This document shows positions 12,901 to 14,659 of a stretch of 14,659 bases of DNA, piece after piece (within the stretch, counting starts at the first letter, position 1; every line of letters begins with the position of its first letter). The stretch lies in NCBI GenBank assembly GCA_017459225.1, contig JAFUDL010000336.1, positions 1 to 14,659 on the forward strand. Direction: 5' to 3'. The notes under the pieces were generated by a model. The model was given only the letters and a program-made list of their open reading frames with translations. It ran no database searches and was not told the DNA's origin. Source of the stretch: Kiritimatiellia bacterium. GTDB taxonomy: Bacteria; Verrucomicrobiota; Kiritimatiellia; RFP12; UBA1067. The translations under genes and the position numbers were made by a program.

Positions 12901-14659
12901 CGAATACAACCTACCAGAGCGGCCCACCCTCAAGGTGAGCGAGTACATCGACGTGGCGGCCGGCAAGACGCTCATAGTCGATGCGCCGTTCGGCAGTTCG
13001 TTTGTGAAGCGCGGCGACGGAACGCTCAAGGTCACGCAGTCCATCGAGAACGGAATCGTGCTGGAGTCTGGCGGACTCGACCTCGGCGGAAATTCCTTCG
13101 GCTTCACCGCGGCCGACCTGTCGGCGGACGGCGTGGTTGGATTCTACAACGGCGCGTTTCTGAACACGGACGAGGCGTTCAATCCCGGCGCGCACATGCC
13201 GCGCGTGTGGACGATCGGCGAAGGGGCCGTGGTGTCGGGTCCGAACTACGCAGACTTCAACGTGCCTGAGGACGGCGAGCAGTATACGCTGCTCCTTGAC
13301 GGCGGCACGCTCTCGCTCGGCTCGGCGACCAGCTGGTTCAACTGCGACGGCACGGGCTACATGAACTTCGTCGTCACCAACTCGGCCACGGCGCGCTTCG
13401 GCGGCAACTTCTACTGCGCCGCGTCGAACAGGCGCGTTCTCGACGTCGCGCGCATGACGATAGACGTCGTTGACGGGGCGCTTCTCGAGGTGGGAAGCAA
13501 CTTCACGTTCGGCCGCGAGAACTCGCAGCATCCAACGAGCGTGGAGTGCACGCTCAACGTGCGCAACGCCCGCGTGTACGTGGCGAGGAGCCTCGACCTT
13601 GGAGCGGAGGACGCGACGCAGCGCGCGGGATACTACCACCTGAACTTCGGCGAGGGGGCGCTTGTGGAGGCGAACCGCATTTTCGCGTTCAACGACCGCG
13701 ACGACACGCGCGTCGTGTTCGACGGCGCGACCATGGCGTCCGTGAACGCGAACCTCAACGACTTCATCGGCTCGTCGCTGACGGGCGTGGAGGTGTTCTC
13801 GATAGGCGAAGGAGGATTCACCATCTCGAACGAGCATGCGGTGGCGGTGACGACGTCGATCGGCGGAGAGGGCTCGCTCACGAAGAAAGGCGCGGCAATG
13901 CTGAGGTTCACGGCGCCGCAGACGTTCACGGGGCAGTTCGTGATCGAGGGACCTGTCGACTTCAACGGGCAGACCTTCGCATCGTCCGGAGCGGTGCTGG
14001 CAAGCGGCGGCGCGGTGATCGCCAGGCTGGGCGCGAACGGGTTCACGGGGCTTTCGCCACTCCCCGTGGCCGCGATCACTGCCACGAAGGAGAATCCGTT
14101 CCGCATCGACGTCACATACGACGTGGACGTGACGCGCGGCATGGCGTACGACCTCTTCCCGAACCAGACTGGATGGAGCGAAGAGGACGTCGAGAAGATC
14201 GCCGTAAACGGACTCAACCTCGTGGTGATCAACGGAAGGCTCTTCGGCATGATCAATCCGGAAGGGCGCACGTGGAGCAACGCGGGAGGCGACTCTCTCT
14301 TCTCGACGGACGCCAACTGGACGGGCAACGTGGCGCCCAATGGGGCCGACTGGGCGATATTCCCGCTTGCGTCGGGCGGAATCGTCACAAACGACTACGC
14401 CTCTCTCTCGCTTATCAGCATGCAGTTCCCGGAGGGTGCGGGCGCGTTCATGTTCGAGGGCAATCCGATCGATCTGCGCGGCGTGACGAACCTCTCCGAA
14501 AGCGTACAGACGTTCAACATGCCGGTGGTAAGCAGGGGAATGTACTTCAACGTGGGCGGCACGGGCGACTTCGACTTCGCGGGCGGCCTGCAGCTTGAGG
14601 CGGGCGCGCTCTTCGTGAAGGGCGGCGAGGGGACGGCGGTGCTGCACGACCGCGTGCCG
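9932..14659 (+). CDS. Giant secreted repeat protein: Trp-rich modules, discoidin-like domains and beta-strand repeats (runs off the right edge)
   Basis: The frame from ATG 9932 is open without a stop to the last base: 1576 codons, incomplete at the C terminus. The N terminus (MKNAKIALIELCVAAAAFAAHGA) resembles a Sec signal peptide, with an unusual Glu in its hydrophobic core. Three Trp/Asn/Gly modules of the NWSG...GDxAVF type sit near residues 27, 773 and 1448. Each of the first two is followed by a discoidin (F5/8 type C)-like domain, residues about 94-255 and 837-996, sharing FRF..GTK...NNxMMQxSE, DGxxxTKWLD and WYTANDxxxRDPxxW. Long beta-rich stretches follow, with lines such as GEGPLVKRG, KRGDGTLKV and GEGSLTKKGAAML that match autotransporter-associated beta-strand repeats. 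Such proteins in Verrucomicrobiota-like bacteria are surface or secreted and may bind glycans; a C-terminal anchor would lie beyond the window. Its promoter and GAGG site lie just upstream. Function is inferred from architecture only. Confidence 0.85.
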   Translation, partial: MKNAKIALIELCVAAAAFAAHGAYQIWNGPVEGLWSGPNWSSGYFAAGDTAVFQGDGAGSPEKVKVDADVTAGFIRALSPVQIDLVPGEIQPVAYRFFRFKIEGTKTAGNNMMQVSELKLFDENGADITQNRSGISFDPTPYNSRATWNYDNATWPFPSGEKPEKLVDGTVDTKWLDGRVNATDAETRDATYTVIEFANPQRVTKYEWYTANDANERDPAAWRLQASNDGLVWVDLEVVSGYNCTDNRKALAYTGNIKYMSGLGVDEIEVAEDQSAYLTFAPKSRVKKTGLGRLVASAALPAGVEMHEGSLSLAGAAGSFSQNIVVRETNVAFYDGTYNFPEADWKPMDNAPDMWVIGAGAVFNTPAMFVVSPESSSDRTSTIRLENGGKFTVVGNVYLQNHDLGLTRLEVTGDGSEFRCNGALWAVASNDAVCQTPRCEIVVSDGGNLYSNGELNFGRRNTKFAVNPYGLLFVTNASIHVNSILDFGTDAALPADHPAGSSLPLATGRYEGRFVDAYIWAQRIWVGRDRSDVTVYFDNATYESRANSSDFIMQHVDRTDAPFVLGPRGLVVLTQHNTVLKGSMRGEGPLVKRGRDKIDVSYDQFFTGRLVCDEGTINNTSGRTLTFAAGGIEMNGGTVNFSDVDFTNEVISVAINGGTLHLFDNGKTETRRVSTLKLGEGVRLNFDVSSDGVDSFTLDQGGTVILSSTAENPAVLAPNVLSALPVNTPYTLVSGGFSQADLAKVVCAEEGYVLSVSDSGALMITHSFSTHEWTGGDSNGNWSGDGWNGEQFTSGDNAVFAHDGDVAHLDRAFTVGTLTAAANARITVDEWVDPTPKFRRFRFHVFGTKSNNDMMQLSEIEFYDGWTKMSPARLEWDKTDLGITNGNYPGNESPDLAADGKTGTKWLDRRGGNSRTDAQKALCYIDFVYDEPFALTRYRWYTANDSQDRDPFNWEVLGYDETAGTWVLLDRRLEENVTELRMVLAGTWDIEYNLPERPTLKVSEYIDVAAGKTLIVDAPFGSSFVKRGDGTLKVTQSIENGIVLESGGLDLGGNSFGFTAADLSADGVVGFYNGAFLNTDEAFNPGAHMPRVWTIGEGAVVSGPNYADFNVPEDGEQYTLLLDGGTLSLGSATSWFNCDGTGYMNFVVTNSATARFGGNFYCAASNRRVLDVARMTIDVVDGALLEVGSNFTFGRENSQHPTSVECTLNVRNARVYVARSLDLGAEDATQRAGYYHLNFGEGALVEANRIFAFNDRDDTRVVFDGATMASVNANLNDFIGSSLTGVEVFSIGEGGFTISNEHAVAVTTSIGGEGSLTKKGAAMLRFTAPQTFTGQFVIEGPVDFNGQTFASSGAVLASGGAVIARLGANGFTGLSPLPVAAITATKENPFRIDVTYDVDVTRGMAYDLFPNQTGWSEEDVEKIAVNGLNLVVINGRLFGMINPEGRTWSNAGGDSLFSTDANWTGNVAPNGADWAIFPLASGGIVTNDYASLSLISMQFPEGAGAFMFEGNPIDLRGVTNLSESVQTFNMPVVSRGMYFNVGGTGDFDFAGGLQLEAGALFVKGGEGTAVLHDRVP
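10010..12247 (+). repeat. Super-repeat unit 1 of the giant protein (746 codons)
   Basis: The unit runs from the Trp module at residue 27 to just before the next at 773. It holds the Trp module, a discoidin-like domain (10211-10696) and about 515 residues of beta-strand repeats. Matching landmarks with unit 2 include VAFYDGTY...WVIGAGAVF, which corresponds to VGFYNGAF...WTIGEGAVV. Similarity is clear at the protein level only, so the duplication is old. Confidence 0.7.
12248..14272 (+). repeat. Super-repeat unit 2 of the giant protein (675 codons)
   Basis: Same order as unit 1: Trp module (residue 773), discoidin-like domain (12440-12919), then beta-strand repeats ending in GEGSLTKKGAAMLRFT and a GA-type strand region. 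It is about 70 residues shorter than unit 1, mostly in the beta-strand section. Confidence 0.7.
14273..14659 (+). repeat. Super-repeat unit 3 of the giant protein, incomplete
   Basis: A third Trp module begins at residue 1448 (TWSNAGGDSLFSTDANWTGNVAPNGADWAIF). In the 129 residues visible it passes straight into beta-strand sequence, and no discoidin-like domain has appeared where units 1 and 2 have theirs. The unit is cut by the window edge. Confidence 0.6.

Noticed and set aside
12911..14647. A 578-codon open frame on the minus strand opposite the giant protein
   Set aside because: Its product is dominated by Arg, His, Val, Glu and Ala with no domain, which is the usual antisense shadow of GC-rich coding sequence. 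The plus frame across it has discoidin-like and beta-strand motifs.

Overview
This looks like a chromosomal window from a GC-rich, didermic bacterium. The most likely source is a host- or gut-associated relative of the Verrucomicrobiota/Kiritimatiellota. This is inferred from the gene families present: a large bacterial alpha-2-macroglobulin, a kelch (sialate mutarotase-like) domain fused to a sodium symporter, a GH5 glycosidase, and a giant secreted protein with discoidin-like and autotransporter-associated beta-strand-like regions. No rRNA, tRNA or other marker is present to confirm it. I saw no CRISPR array, insertion sequence or phage gene.

Layout. (1) 1-3682, plus strand: the 3' three quarters or so of an alpha-2-macroglobulin family gene, cut by the left edge and broken by a one-base frameshift near 1695. 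It carries a 42-bp heptanucleotide repeat inside the coding region and a second, different heptanucleotide repeat that supplies its stop codon. (2) 3683-3751: a short spacer with an extended -10 promoter only 8 nt before the next ATG. (3) 3752-8094, plus strand: a two-gene operon joined by an ATGA overlap. It encodes a Na/Pi-cotransporter family protein with a PhoU-like tail, then a signal peptide + NanM-like kelch propeller + SSS sodium symporter fusion. (4) 8095-8238: a convergent spacer. (5) 8239-9723, minus strand: a secreted GH5 glycoside hydrolase with a near-leaderless promoter. (6) 9724-9931: a divergent promoter region. (7) 9932 to the right edge, plus strand: an uninterrupted 1576-codon reading frame for a giant secreted protein built of roughly 700-residue super-repeats, running off the window.

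Working together (inference). The products fit a cell-surface or periplasmic lifestyle in a glycan-rich host environment. The GH5 enzyme would cut polysaccharide. The kelch-SSS fusion would convert and import a sugar acid, plausibly sialic acid, with sodium. The giant repeat protein would bind or coat a surface. The macroglobulin would trap host proteases. The Na/Pi protein shares its transcript with the symporter. No other sialic acid catabolic gene lies in the window, so the substrate is a family-level prediction.

The points most worth a second look are the heptanucleotide repeats embedded in and ending the macroglobulin gene, the mutarotase-symporter fusion, the super-repeat architecture of the giant protein, and the near-leaderless promoters.
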